A stretch of DNA of 64,000 bases from Campylorhamphus procurvoides (lineage: Eukaryota; Chordata; Aves; Passeriformes; Dendrocolaptidae): positions 303,744 through 367,743 of the forward strand of contig WBMV01005979.1 in the NCBI GenBank assembly GCA_013396655.1, in the 5' to 3' direction. Below are positions 1-11,577 of the stretch, one piece after another. The first letter of the stretch is position 1. Every line of letters starts with the position of its first letter. The translations under genes and the position numbers were made by a program. A model generated the notes under the pieces. That model was given only the letters and a program-made list of their open reading frames with translations. It was not told where the DNA came from and searched no databases.

Positions 1-990
1 GTGGCTAGTAGGTTCACATATGTATCATCTTCCTTCTGATTAGCCAATGTGGAGACCTGCAAAGACCTAGAACAAGAAGGAAAGCACCTGGGTGCTACTG
101 CTGTTTCTATAAATGTGACCATTGGCATTGCAAAATATGGACGGGGCAGCAACAAAGTATGATTGAGAAGAAAGTCTTACAAATCTGTAGGGAAGAGTAA
201 AGAGGGAGGCATAAAAAAAAAAAAGGAACATTCTTGAAAAGCTCTGGGATTGTGATATCACCTGAGTTTGTAAAGTCAAGCAGAAAACTACTAAGCGTAA
301 CAAAGAATTCTCAAAACCAAAACATTAATGTCTGCAGCTCTCAAGAAGACTAATGAAGAGACAAGACAAAATTGAAGGTGAGAAAGATGCTAAAGGAATA
401 AGCAAAAACATCAGATTTGTATTCTTCCAAAAGACATAACTAAGCTTCAGTATTTTTCTGGCTTCTTGGATTTTTTTTTATTTTAAACACATATGTATGT
501 ATTGCAAGATTTTGATACATTTATATTAGTTTGGTATTGCTTCTTTATTGGCAATATTTGAATCTCTGTTTAAGAGACTTTCCTCTGCTTCCTTATGAGT
601 CTCATTCTTTCCAGAAAAGTCCCACAGCTTAGTTTGACTGACTGCCTCCATCTCTCTGAGCCTCTGAGGACCTACCACAAGAGAAATAACTTCAGGAATT
701 ATCTCAGTGTAATGCAGTCAGTAATGATATAAGGAAGTAACATTTGAGCTAAGGTACTTGGAAGCATTGCAGTCTTATAAGATTAATGAGAGCTTCAATA
801 GATATATATATACATTGTTCTACATAATTATGCTTATTTCCCTTGCACCACCTGTCAGTGGTGCTTGCTAGCTTGGCAAACCAAGAAACCCTGCAAAAAT
901 GTCTTCAGTGTCAGCCCCAGTGCCTGTGGTGCAGCCTTCCTGGGGCAACCCTGAGGATGAGGAGAGGCCACCCTGTGTGGTCCATAGCTG
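1..990. other. Unique AT-rich DNA, no gene
   Basis: No exon, RNA gene or recognisable repeat is supported here. Short open frames exist on both strands but have no splice context or family resemblance. An A-run near 211-224 and a short TA repeat near 802-812 are the only simple-sequence features. Sequence from about 855 to 990 is somewhat richer in GC and leads into the CR1 fragment that follows, so the true CR1 edge may lie slightly upstream of 990. Confidence 0.6.
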
Positions 991-1300
991 GCTAGTACAT
1001 GCAGAGAGACCTCGAAAAAGCAGAGGGCTGGGCAATCACCAAGCATATGGAGTTCAACAAGGGGAAGTACTGGATTCTGCACCTGGGATGGGGCAACCCT
1101 GGGTATATACACAAACTGGGGAATGAGATGCTGGAAAGCAGTGCCAGACAAAGGGACCTGGGGGTCCTGGTTGATGGCAAGTTGAATATGAGTCACCAGT
1201 GCTGTGGCAGCCAGGAAGGCCAGCTGTGTCCTGGGAGGCATCAGGAAAAGCATCGCCAGCCAGTCAAGGGAGGATATTGTTTTGCTCTGCTCTGCACTGG
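990..1300 (+). mobile_element. CR1 LINE, ORF2 C-terminal part (left piece, split by LTR)
   Basis: This is the left piece of a CR1 non-LTR retrotransposon. A plus-strand frame at 999-1325 carries the conserved stretch downstream of the reverse-transcriptase core: EFNKGKYWILHLG, then RQRDLGVLVDGKLNMSHQC. Both are typical of avian CR1 ORF2 ends. The match stops abruptly at 1300 at the codons that normally read SALVRP, and resumes at 2134 with HLEYCVQFWA. The two pieces are therefore one element interrupted by the LTR at 1301-2133. The frame is degenerate and the copy is dead. The 5' truncation is normal for CR1. Confidence 0.88.
1296..1300. repeat. Target-site duplication, left, ACTGG
   Basis: Left flank of LTR copy 1. 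It pairs with ACTGA at 2134-2138 and is part of the underlying CR1 sequence. Confidence 0.75.
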
Positions 1301-2133
1301 TGTCAGAGACCAGATTTATGTCTAACTGATTGATGGGTCTCTATGCATGTGTATCAGGGGAGGGGACCAAGCCCCTGTTGTCAATTGTCCACATGATCAG
1401 CCAAGATGACCACCACAGTTTGCAGTCACATGGCATGAAGGACAACATGGGAGACCTGTCAATCAATAAGGTTCACCTGGTAGCCCACCCACACCACACC
1501 CCTCCAGAGCCTCTAATTGGCTGCAGCACCTGTCACTGGCTAAGGGGACAGTGAGTGGTCAGTGAACCAAAGGTCCTGCCTAGCGGGAATAGCCACAATA
1601 GCCAGAGTCCATAAACGGGCCCGCACGAGGTCTTCCTTGGGCTCTGGCTTGCTCTCCTGAAGCTGTCAACACATGACCTTCTAAGTGGTAATTATGTTTT
1701 TCTCTCTTTATTCTTTCTCCTCTTAATCTCTCTGCCTTTATTCTTTTCTTCCTCTTGTGGGTAACCAAAACACCTATTTTCTGTATTTCACTTAAGTCAT
1801 GAGTACCTCACAAGCTGCATGGAATTTGTGTTTTCTGGGTGTAACAAAGGTTCTCTATGTTGTAGCAATGCTTGCTAGACTTGGTAATTTGTTGTAATGC
1901 TTTTGTGAAGTTACGTGTTATTTCTGTAAAACCTGTTTAGCCAAAACACCTATATTCCCACCAAATTAAAAGAAATCTCTTATAGAAAAATGTGTAGCTT
2001 TTCTCCAGATGTGAATTCAAGGTATCAAAAAACCAATGACTTTACAAGGATTCATGTGGACAAAAACTCTTGAAGCGTGAAATTAAAGTGTAAACCCTAA
2101 TAAAGCTTGGACCTTCGGAACTGATTTGTAACA
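1301..2133 (+). mobile_element. Solo LTR (copy 1) of an endogenous retrovirus, inserted in CR1
   Basis: The element begins TGTCAGAGAC and ends TTTGTAACA, so it has TG...CA termini. It is flanked by ACTGG (1296-1300) and ACTGA (2134-2138), a 5-bp target duplication with one mismatch. It interrupts a CR1 exactly between two parts that are adjacent in an intact CR1, which fixes both edges. A second copy lies at 30358-30980; the shared 3' two thirds (from about 1573) are very similar, most strikingly at 1725-1900. AATAAA at 2099-2104 gives a polyadenylation signal and plus orientation. There is no gag, pol or env next to it, so it is a solo LTR left by LTR-LTR recombination. Five-bp duplications are usual for ERVL-type integration, so ERVL is likely but unproven. 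Confidence 0.85.
2099..2104 (+). promoter_or_regulatory. AATAAA in LTR copy 1
   Basis: A canonical polyadenylation hexamer 29 bases before the LTR 3' end. The equivalent position in copy 2 (about 30948) reads GATAAA, so the signal is lost there. An ATTAAA near 1966 is present in both copies and could be the signal actually used. Confidence 0.55.
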
Positions 2134-2138
2134 ACTGA
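2134..2138. repeat. Target-site duplication, right, ACTGA
   Basis: Right flank of LTR copy 1. One mismatch to the left copy, in keeping with age. Confidence 0.72.
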
Positions 2139-2660
2139 TGTGGCTTCACCTTGAATATTGTGTGCAGTTTTGGGCATCACAATATAAGAAAGATACAAAG
2201 CTATTGGAGAGCAGCCAAAGGAGGGCAACAATGATGGTGAAGGGCCTTGAGGGGAAGTTGTGTGGGAATCAGCTGAGGGCACTGGGTCTGTTCAGCCTGG
2301 AGGAGACTGAGGGGAGACCTCATTGCAATTACAACTTCCTTGTGAGGGGAAGAGGAGGAGCAGGAGCTGATCCCTTTTCTGTGGTGATCAGTGACAGGAC
2401 CCAAGGGAATGGCCTGAATTTGTGTCAGGGGAGGTTTAGGTTGGATATTAGGAAAAAATTCTTCCTCCAGAAGATGGCTGAGCACTGGAAGAGGCTCCCC
2501 AGGGTAGTGGTCACAGCACCAAGCCTGCCAGAGTTCAAGAAGCGTTTGAACAGTACTCTCAGGAACATGTGACTCTTGGGGATGGTATCACGCAGGGCTA
2601 GGAGTTGGACTCGGTGATGCTTGTGGGTCCCTTCCAGCACATTCTGTGCTTTTGTGATGG
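2134..2660 (+). mobile_element. CR1 LINE, ORF2 end and 3' UTR (right piece)
   Basis: Continuation of the CR1 split by the LTR. The frame at 2138-2572 starts HLEYCVQFWASQYKKDTKLL and carries RFRLDIRKKFFLQKM, EHWKRLPRVVV and the usual C-terminus ending in a stop near 2572. After the stop comes the short CR1 3' UTR with the GTTGGACTCGGTGATGCTTG and CCCTTCCAGCAC blocks. The terminal 8-bp repeats are worn and the end is placed near 2660. This frame stays open for about 140 codons because it is a retrotransposon relic, not a host gene. Confidence 0.9.
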
Positions 2661-4564
2661 ACATCTGACTTTGAGTCAGGCAGTGATGGTGTTGCTTGTG
2701 TTTCCTACACGCTACTCTTGCTAAGTTAAATCTAAACCTAGAAGTATTGTTGCTGAAGTTCCTCTAGAACAGGGGACCAAAAAAGAGGATAACCTGTACT
2801 CTCATGGAATAAGTTTGATGATGTTGAGAGTGAAAACAGACACAACTGCTGGGAGATCAGTGTTCTGGTTTATCCAGCAAACTCTGATTTTCACTGTTTT
2901 GCAGTGAGCCCCATCATATTTTTTCTTTCCCTCAAGTGTTTTAAATTAGGTGTTGTCAGAAAAATGCTCATTTCCTTGGAATTTTTGCCTCTTAGAGTTT
3001 TGAAGAAAGCTGATATTAAGGTTTGTGAGACCACAAAAAAATGGAAAATACAAAAAACTTAAAAAAAACCCCAAAGGCATCCACTTATAAAATGAATGTC
3101 TTAGCATTTTTAAGACAATTGCCTAAATTTTTATTCTGACTTAGTATTTTAGAATACATGACATTAACTGTAATGATTTCCACATTTGTAAATCTGGGCT
3201 AAATATAATTAACTGCCTCAAAGCAATGTTGGAAAGTTAAGCACTTGGAAGGAAATATGAGATGAAAGTTACTATATGCCTGTAAAATATTAGAGTGATT
3301 AGTTATGATATCTTGGCAATTAAAATTGAAGATTTTCTAAACTCAGGCTTTTAACTAACAACAGAGCATAAAGTATGTTTTCCCTCTATGTGAAATACCC
3401 CAGAGGAAAGCTTTAAATCTGTATTTACTGTCCAGCAGAAGGGCCGAGTTGGCTTATTAAAGGCAAATTGCATTAAGTGTAGAAACCCAACCAAAACATC
3501 AATTACAGTGTTAGCCCTTATGCACTCAGCTTGAGGTTGTTCACCAATCATGTGGGAACAATTATCTTCATGGATTATTGATTATATTAAACCCTTAGGC
3601 ATCTGTGGGCCTCATAAGGCACTTTGTGGTTGCAAAAAGGGTAAATTTTGTTGGCTCTTTCAAGAGCCTTCCTGAATAATTTGAGAATGTATTAATCAAC
3701 CTATAGGGGAAGTTACCACTAGTAATCAGGCTAGTTGGAAAATTTGATTAATTAGAGATTCTTTAGGACATAAATAGATACACTAATGACATTAGGTAAA
3801 CTAAAAATACAAGATACTGGCACAAAGATCTAATTAATCTATATATACAGAAAGTAAATGGTAAATATGTTGGGACTGGTTGTTGGAAACAACCAGGGAT
3901 TGCCAGAGGGAGGGAAATGATGGCACGTTTTTCTCCTGAAGACTGCCTTAGTGGAGCATACCAACTGCAGAGTTTGTTCAGGTGTTTCTCAGAAAGGGAG
4001 GTCTTTTTATCTTCAAAGATGAATGGACACAAAATAACAGGATTTGAAGCAAACCACACTAAGATCAAGAGAAACCCTTCTGTTTTGAGTGCTACTATAC
4101 TGATACAGGACTCTCTATAATAGTGAGAACTTTGGCTTCTGTTTTACAGGCAAGACTTTTGCTTCCAGTTTGCTGCTATCAGGTCTTTAGGGGTTTTCTC
4201 ATACTCTTTTAGGGAAATAATATGCTCTGCATACTTTTATAGAGCTATTCTTTTTGTAGTATGTCCATTGCAAATATTTAGCACTGGGGTTTTTTTTCTG
4301 CCTACCACATGCACTTTTTTACTTGAATCCTCTCTATTTTATTTTCATTTTTTGTTTTCCTCTCGTGGCAATTTATGCTACTCCAGTGTAGTCAGAGAAG
4401 ACAGGATTGTAAAATCTCAGTTCCCGCAAGACCTTTTAGGAGAGCTCTGTGGGACAAGACTGCCTAGGAACCTGAGGAAAAATAATGTCATTTCACATCC
4501 TTAGCAGCTTAATGTCAATGGCAACTTTCGTCCCATTTTTCAAATTGGTATTTTCCACTTACTT
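2661..4564. other. Unique DNA, no gene
   Basis: AT-rich sequence with no supported exon or RNA gene. The frame at 3763-4068 (minus) and its neighbours have no family resemblance and no convincing splice sites. The A-run and C-run near 3033-3075 is low complexity. Confidence 0.55.
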
Positions 4565-4720
4565 CTGAAAGGAATGTTGAGATGAGTTTGGTACATGTGC
4601 CACTCTTCAGAAATGGGTCTGGCTGGGTTTTGCTGATGATACAGATCTCACTGCAAGTCATCAGATGAATTGGAAATAATGACAATTAAACTGTGGCTTA
4701 AGTTGAACCCCTCAAAAGTA
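4565..4720 (+). mobile_element. Ancient LINE reverse-transcriptase fossil with FADD box
   Basis: Around 4616-4672 the plus strand reads GLAGFADDTDLTASHQMNWK followed by a stop. FADD (4628-4639) fits the catalytic Y/FADD box of a LINE reverse transcriptase, and the following TDL suits the usual ADDT.L context. After a frame shift, 4696-4719 reads WLKLNPSK, which matches the WLKLNPxKTE motif that lies about 25-35 residues after the ADD box in L2, L3 and CR1-type elements. The two motifs in the right order and at about the right spacing are the evidence. The fragment is far more decayed than the avian CR1 copies here, so it probably predates them. The subfamily cannot be set by eye. Confidence 0.5.
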
Positions 4721-5529
4721 CCTGTCTAACTGCAGGTTGGACACGTGTCTCTCAGCTTCTGCTATTTACAAAAAATATCTTTTTATCTCATCCTGGAAAC
4801 ACAAACAGTATCAGTCATATTTTAGCTCACTGGATTGTACACCTCTGAAGAGAAGCAGCATTTCAAAAATTTGTGGTTTGGACTATGGAGCCAACAAGCC
4901 CTTGTTAACCTATACGAACGCAGGCTCCTTCCCTTTCTCTGCGATAACTCCCACCAGTGACATATTTACAGAATAAAAATGCAAAAACACATGGACAAAA
5001 TTTGCATACCATTGCACAGTTGTGTTATCAAATACAGGCCTAACAATTACCAGAATAGAATTGGGATATAATGAATAACAATAAAGCTAGATTTAGATCT
5101 AGAGTCTTAGTTTTCTTTAAGACAACTAATTTTGGCTGAACATGTTTTTGTTAGAGATGACCATACCTTGCATATTGGATTTCATCATTCCTATGTCAGA
5201 GAAATTAATATCTGAAAACACATCAGTGGTTCACTCTTAATTAAGAGTCACAGAAAATTAAGCTGAATCCCTAATGTGGTATAAAGCATATGATCAAAAA
5301 AAAAGGTGTTTATGTGCAACCAGCTTAATAGTGCTGATATGTTATGTCTTGAACAAGAATCCCACATGGTATGTATGAAATCTTATCTATGAGATGAATG
5401 TGTCCAGTGTATTTTTGTTCCTGTAATTTCCAAACGTGTGAAATTGGATTTACTTTGTATTTTTAAGAAAGAAACAGAAAGAAGGGCGAGTTCTTATGCT
5501 GTGTAGCTCTATAGATTTGCTAAATATTT
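4721..5529. other. Unique DNA, no gene
   Basis: AT-rich, with no feature supported. It may contain further unrecognisable remnants of the LINE at 4565-4720. Confidence 0.5.
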
Positions 5530-6475
5530 ACAGAATCATAGAATCATCAAGTTTGGAAAAAACCTTAAAGATCATCAAATCCAACCATTAACTCAGCATT
5601 GCCAAGTCCTGCACTAAACCATGTCCCTCATTGACATATCTGCATGTCCTTTAAATATCTCCAGGGATGGTGATCCCACCACTTCCCTGGGCATCCTGTT
5701 CCAATGCTTGACCATCCTTTCAGTGAAGAAATTTTTTGCTAATATCCAATCTAAACGTCCTCTGATGCAACTTGTCACTTTTTGTCTCATCCTGTCACTT
5801 GTTACCTGGAAGAAGAGACCAAAGCCCACCTCACTACAACCTACTTTCAGGTAGCTGTAGAGAGAAATAAGATTTCTCCTGATTTTGTCTGTTTTTTCAT
5901 CCTGGTTGGGTGTTATATAAAAAATTCCCACCAAGATATCTGCCTTGTTCGCCTACCCCTGATTCTTACCTACATACACTCAACCCAATTGTCACCATTA
6001 TCAAGCTCTAGACAATCGAAACACTCCCCGACCTACAGAGCCACCTCACTGCTTCTCCTTCCTTACCTGTCTCTTCTGAAGAGTTTATTGCACCTTGTGT
6101 GAATCATCCCACCATGTGCCAGTGACAGCAACTATGCCATAGTTTTCCTGCTGCACCATGTCTTGCAGTTCTCCCTGTTTGTTGCCCTTGCTGTGGGCAC
6201 TGGTGTAGATACACCTCAGCTGGGCTATTGACCCCACCATCTTTTTGGAGGGAAAAGCTCTAATTCCTGTACTACCATTCTTGAGTACTTCTGCAGCTTC
6301 TAACGTGTCAATAACCCTTGCATCATTGCTGACATATGGATGTCCATGCCCTACCTCCACTGAGACAAAAGGCCAAAGAACTTCACTAGCACACCGTTCC
6401 TCATACAGAGGTGTGTTACCTTGAGTCTTATCTCTAATGATCCTGATTTTATTCCCTTCCCTCCTTCTTGCTAAT
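5530..6475 (-). mobile_element. CR1 LINE, internally deleted (endonuclease start joined to 3' end)
   Basis: The 3' end lies at the left, where the repeated ACAGAATCATAGAATCAT motif (5530-5547) is the reverse complement of the CR1 terminal repeat. Reading the minus strand from 6475, one passes the CR1 region before ORF2, then SIAQLRCIYTSAHSKGNKQ and DMVQQENYGIVAVTGTWWDD, the start of the APE-type endonuclease. It continues to a frame reading VGIFYITPNQDEKTDK at about 5885-5930. This runs straight into IRRNLISLYSYLKVGCSE and the ORF2 C-terminus RGRLDWILAKNFFTERMVKH. The rest of the endonuclease and the whole reverse-transcriptase core are therefore missing at about 5875-5892. The usual TETWW motif is TGTWW (codon 6118-6120), so the conserved glutamate is lost as well. 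The copy is inactive. Confidence 0.88.
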
Positions 6476-7094
6476 AGAAATATGGAAATCAATATTTTAA
6501 AAATAACTAGCAACAGAGGGAGGAAATACTTTTATGAAGATGGACATTTAGAGGAAAATATTCTTGTGTCCTCTAAGAAACTTTCCTAAACATGTGTGAG
6601 AGAGGGATACCTGGGCTTTTTTTGTGACTGTTGACCATACATCATAGCAGTGAAATTCCTGGAAGATACTAAATTTCTTGAGATATACAAATGATGGAAA
6701 GTAGTAGTTTATACTTACATTGCCATCACTTTTATCTTAATATAAAAGGAAGAAAGAGATCAATAAATAATAATGGAGTAAGTACTCTTGATCATGCTTC
6801 AGCAAAAGTCTCAATAGAATTAAAGAAAGGCACTGCTCTGGGCCCTCTTGGCACAAGCAGGACTGCAAAGTGGCAGGGATTGCAGCTCCAGCCAGGTCCT
6901 GTGGCTGAGCCTGAGCAGAAAGTGCCTACCAGGGCCACAGGTTGGCCCAGGTGAGTGTCAGTCATGTGCAAGTGGATGTTGCTTGAGCAGCAGATGCTGA
7001 ACATCTGTGAAGAGAGTTTTAGAGGGTGACTACCAATCTGGAGACCAGTTGGGATAGTGGAAATCTTACAACTACCTGGCATTGCAATGAGCTG
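6476..7094. other. Unique DNA, no gene
   Basis: No exon or recognised repeat. A mildly GC-richer patch at 6838-6955 gives overlapping short open frames on both strands, but nothing resembles a known family. Confidence 0.5.
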
Positions 7095-7225
7095 AAATTC
7101 ATCCTAAGATCAGGACAGCTACTGCAAGGTTTGTGTAGCCCAGCATCTTATGTCTAGAAGTAGCTAGTAGCATGTGTCCAGAGGGGGGTGTAAGAGCAGG
7201 GCATATGTTTCAGCGTACTTCTTCA
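7095..7225 (+). mobile_element. Ancient L3/CR1-type LINE 3' fragment
   Basis: The segment with GTGTAGCCCAGCATCTTATG followed by a TAGCTAGTAGCATGTGTCCA block and GAGGGGGGTGTAAGAGCAGGG matches, with scattered changes, the widely shared amniote repeat whose core reads roughly tagcccagtatcctgtctc, then a gtggctagtagcagatgct block, then cagaggaaggtgtaagagc. From memory that repeat belongs to the 3' end of old L3/CR1-like LINEs. It is much more diverged than the CR1 copies in the window. The edges are approximate. Confidence 0.5.
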
Positions 7226-9121
7226 GAGATGTGTCATACCGGGGCTTGCTTAAACCAGGGGTGCATATTCCTCTACACTGCAAACTTTAAAGCAAAGAAG
7301 AAAATTATTACTGTATGTGGGAGGAAAAAAACCTGTCTGTGCTGAGAAAACCACAAATCTGCAGGCAGCCTGAGGTGTTCTTTGGCTGGAGGGTTTTTTA
7401 AAAGCGTATGTTTCCCATGTACCTTTTGTGTGCAGTTTCCTAAATTAATTATACTTTTCTCCATAAGGATTGTACTGCCTGTGTTTGCTGTCTCAGAAGC
7501 TGTGCACCTGTCAGACCTTCTGCTTGTTATCTAGCATGTATTGCCAGACTTCTCTCTTTTGCAGATCTAGATTTGAACTCATGAGAAGATGAAGTGTCCT
7601 TCCTTATCTATTCCTTCTTTCCAGTAAACGTCAGGCTGTTGGCATGTGTAGGGGCAGCACATCTCAATTGCATCCTGCCATGGTCCTGTTAAATTCAGCA
7701 ATGTGTGAAATGGTTGGCAGACTTCTAAGATAAGTAAGATAAATGCTGTGCACTTTTCCAATGAAGATCTTCATAAACATATGAAGTCACTCAGGCTGTG
7801 ATTTGGGCCTCTTCCTCATACAGCTGCTGTATTTTCCCACCTGCTGCATAAGGGCAGGACTCATTTGTGAAACTTGAGAGTTTGGGGAAGGGAGAGAGTA
7901 GATCACGTAGTGCCTGTTGTAAAAGGAGCAAGAGTGCTGCTAATAGACATTACTGTTAACAAGTGGTGGTAAACCTATTTTGATCTATCTCTTATGAGGA
8001 TGTGAGCTTTTCAGATAAGTCTTGAGGTAGCTCCAAATAGCACAGATCTCATTTTGACTCAAACCCTCTGCAGAAAGACCTTTGTCAGTATTGGACCTGG
8101 CACTGCTATGTCAGAACAAAATAAAAAGGGAAATCAGCACTTGGCATACAACCGCCTTCACTAGGCATGGCTGCTTATGCCTGTCAAGTTCTAGGATTTT
8201 CATGTTATTCAAGGAGGGAATGAAGTGTGGAGAAATCCATTTTTATTTCCTAAGTCATATGCGAGGGTGGACTTGCCCTGGTAGTGATGGAAAGAAAAAA
8301 AAATGGAAGAAAGGAACTTTCCAGATAATATTAGTATAGATAATATAGAGAAAAGGTCCCTTAATTTAAGGGTACACTGAATACATAAGTGCACTATACT
8401 GTATAAGGCTCCTACAAATTTATAACACTAATTAATATCATATCTAATGGATACATCTAACCCAAGAATTGTCCACCCCTAGAACCTCCCTCAGGTCTGC
8501 CCCTTTGCACACCTTTCTGGATCTGAGTCAGAGGTTTCAAGACCTCTTAATTCTTCACCATCACCATCTTCACATCACATGCCTTCTTTGGAGCCTCTCC
8601 AAGGGTTTCTGGCCTTCTGCTTTGATGACAGTGATATCTTATTATATCCTTCTATGTCCCAAACAAGATGTCCTTGTTAAAATCTTTTTCCCTGAAAAGA
8701 ACATTATACAAAGAAGAATTTTGAGAATTTGATATAAAGCATGAGAAAGAGGTTTAGTACCAGTTAACTACTATTTTAAAGTGTGAGAAACTATACAGCT
8801 ATATTAAAAATCTATATGTTACAGATCTTAAGAGTCTTAATGCATCAGTGGGATGTCCACCCAGACATCAGCCCAGGGAAATACATTGCTGCCAGAGCTG
8901 AGAATGCTGGAAACTTAAGCTGAGACTTAGAGTCTTCAGTTTTGACAGTGAAACTCAGTATTAAGTTGTAGATGCCTGCAAGCCTGGGCTGGTATCAGCT
9001 GTGCTGATAAAACTGAAGTTGTTTTTATAGAAAGGACAGGTCTGTGGTTGTCCCAATTTACACAGCATGGCAGAAAAAAATGATTGTCACATTTGTCTGG
9101 GGCTTCCTGCCTTACCCTTGT

Positions 9122-9202
9122 TCTATGCCATGCTTTTATGCTACATTATGCTCCCTGCTACCCTATGCTATCTATGCTCTGCTGTGCTATGCTACCTATT
9201 CT
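9122..9202. repeat. Degenerate short tandem repeat, (C)TATGCT core
   Basis: TATGC or a close variant recurs about seven times in 80 bases (for example at 9124, 9138, 9147, 9164, 9173 and 9188), separated by short CTACC or CCTGC spacers. This looks like a decayed microsatellite or minisatellite. It explains the repetitive LLCYAT-like translation of the overlapping frames. Confidence 0.5.
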
Positions 9203-11560
9203 CGAGACACTCCTCCCAGCCCAAGGTACTATGAGTGATACTCTGCCTTTTTCTGAATCACAGCGGTAGGGCAGCATACAGAGAATGAAGATCTGATCTC
9301 TTCAGTCCACTGTACCGCAGCAGGTAGACAATTTAATTCTCTAAGGCTGCTAGTATTTTCACAGACACTAAGTTTTACATGAGAAGGTGAAGAAAATTAA
9401 TTAAACTGAAGCAGAGCATTGAAGGTGGGCTGAAGATACATTATTTTGTGTTTATTACATCTGTTCAGGCAGTGTTTTAAACAAATCATGCCCTTTTCGC
9501 CAGATAGATTTTCAGCAAATGCTTTATCTACTGGTCTGTGTAATTTTAGCATTTCATTTTGTAACACACATTGCTGTATAACAAAATTATAACAGTGTCT
9601 CAGTGAGGAGATGCCAGCTTCTTATTGCAGTGGCTTGAGCTCCAATTTCTTTGAAAGAAAAGAAATTTTCAAAATTTTATATGATTGATGCCCTTCAGCT
9701 ACAAAATAGGTAGATCCTCATGATTCTCGTCTTTTACTATTGAACTTATTGAAATTGAAGGTAAAGTACATTAGTTAACCTGTTACGTAAAGACCATAAA
9801 ACTGTCATTTTTTTGTACTACAGTAAGTGCCTCCTGAATGTGAACAAATGCCTGCTTTTTCCAGCTGTGATCTTTGCTTTAATTTTGCTGGCATGTTATT
9901 ATGCTATCCTGTGCACTAACTCTTAACACATTCCAGAAAACATTGAATAGTGCAACAGGGTTTCTTTTTCTTCTACTTACTAAGAGAAATAAAACCTCCA
10001 GTCACTCTCTGAGTTGCACAGGCATTTCCCAGGCTTGTTTTCCTAAGAGGCAGCTATCAGAAGCACACAAAACCTGTTGTCAAGTCATTTATTATACTAG
10101 AACTGTGGCTGAGTTTGGAGCCCCTGGCTGAGATCAAGACTCCATCAGTCTAGGCAATGTATAATCATGCTGTAAAAAACTATTTTTGCCTAATGATTGG
10201 GCAGAAAATATAGCATTACAGGGGCACACTATACCTCCACTATCAGCCTGCCCTGGGAGGAGTCACTGGTGGTCAGTTGCTCCACCACCCAGCTCCCAGT
10301 ATCCTGTCACCATGAAAACATAGGGAGACTGCATCCCTCTTTGTGCTGAGCCCACTGAGTTGCACTGCATCTATACTACTGCACCTGCTGTATTTTAAGC
10401 AATTTATAGACCATTTGAGGTTTGGCTGTGGTTTTAATAAGAAATTCCCCTAAATGAGTTTTGGTTTCTTTTAGCACAACCCTGCACACCAAGAGATCAG
10501 ACCAGAGCCATCAGGTAAGACCAGTTTCTGCTGTTAGCATGGGAAGGCTTCCTCTACTGTGCTGTGAGGATAGTTTCACATCCCCATGTCATAAGAGCCC
10601 TTCTGAGAAGCCCTTGCCTGGCACAGCTGTAGGTATTGTCCATGTCTGTTGCACTTTGCAGTGAAGACAAAATGGACCATCAAATAGCACTATTTGGCAT
10701 TTGCAGTTAGTAATGACAAAGGCCAGGAATTTGTGAGGAGTGAAGGACATGTCCCTAGACACAGTAACTGAGTTGAAAGAGCAGAGGAGGACATTGTCCC
10801 AGGTACCTCCTTCATACCTGTACTTTGAGTGGGAGAAGGAATCAGGCTTTCTCAGCTATAGCTCCAAAAGGAATTAGCCATATCATGCCGTACAAAACAA
10901 TAGCTTATGAACTCAACAGGGCTGTTTGGGTGGCTCAGTAATGGTTTGTGGCATTTATAACAAGGAAAAGCTTTCATTATATGCAAAGGTTGTGCCTGGG
11001 TAATTATGTTGAGGAAACTGTATTGTAATGAAAGGGTTTTTCACTGTACCAGATCACACCAGTTTTCCCCCACCCTGTTTGCCTTTTGAAGTGTGTTTCT
11101 GCAACTGCAATCCAATTTGCCATGTGAGGGTTTTGAAATAGAAGCCTTGATACCTTTAGTTCAGTCTTTGATAGGCCCAAATTTTTTTTTGGAGATGGAG
11201 TTGCTAACCTTCATAGCTAGATCTGACCTAAATCTATGGAGGTCAGAGATAGCCTTTTAGAGTTTCCATTTCAAACCATATATTTTACCAGCTGTGGTAT
11301 AACATACTTTATAAAAGAAAAAAGACAATGAATGAAATATTTTTGCTAGTTAAGTCTGATCTTGGTAGTAATTCACAAGTGTTGAGTGTAGTTGAACAGC
11401 TTCATGAGCAGATTGTGTAAAACTGTAACCATTAAGCAAAATATATCTCAGACAGAACCCACGTACTGAAACACTGTGGTCAGGCATATGCAAAACAATA
11501 AATCTTAAAAGAATTCCCACCAGTCACAGGAAAATTCTTCATGATTGGCGGGTTTTGCAT

Positions 11561-11577
11561 GTGTCCAAGCTGATAAA
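11561..11577. repeat. 17-mer shared with 19629-19645
   Basis: GTGTCCAAGCTGATAAA occurs here and at 19629-19645 on the same strand. Flanks differ quickly. It is either a small fragment of an old dispersed repeat or a chance match in AT-rich DNA. Confidence 0.3.
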
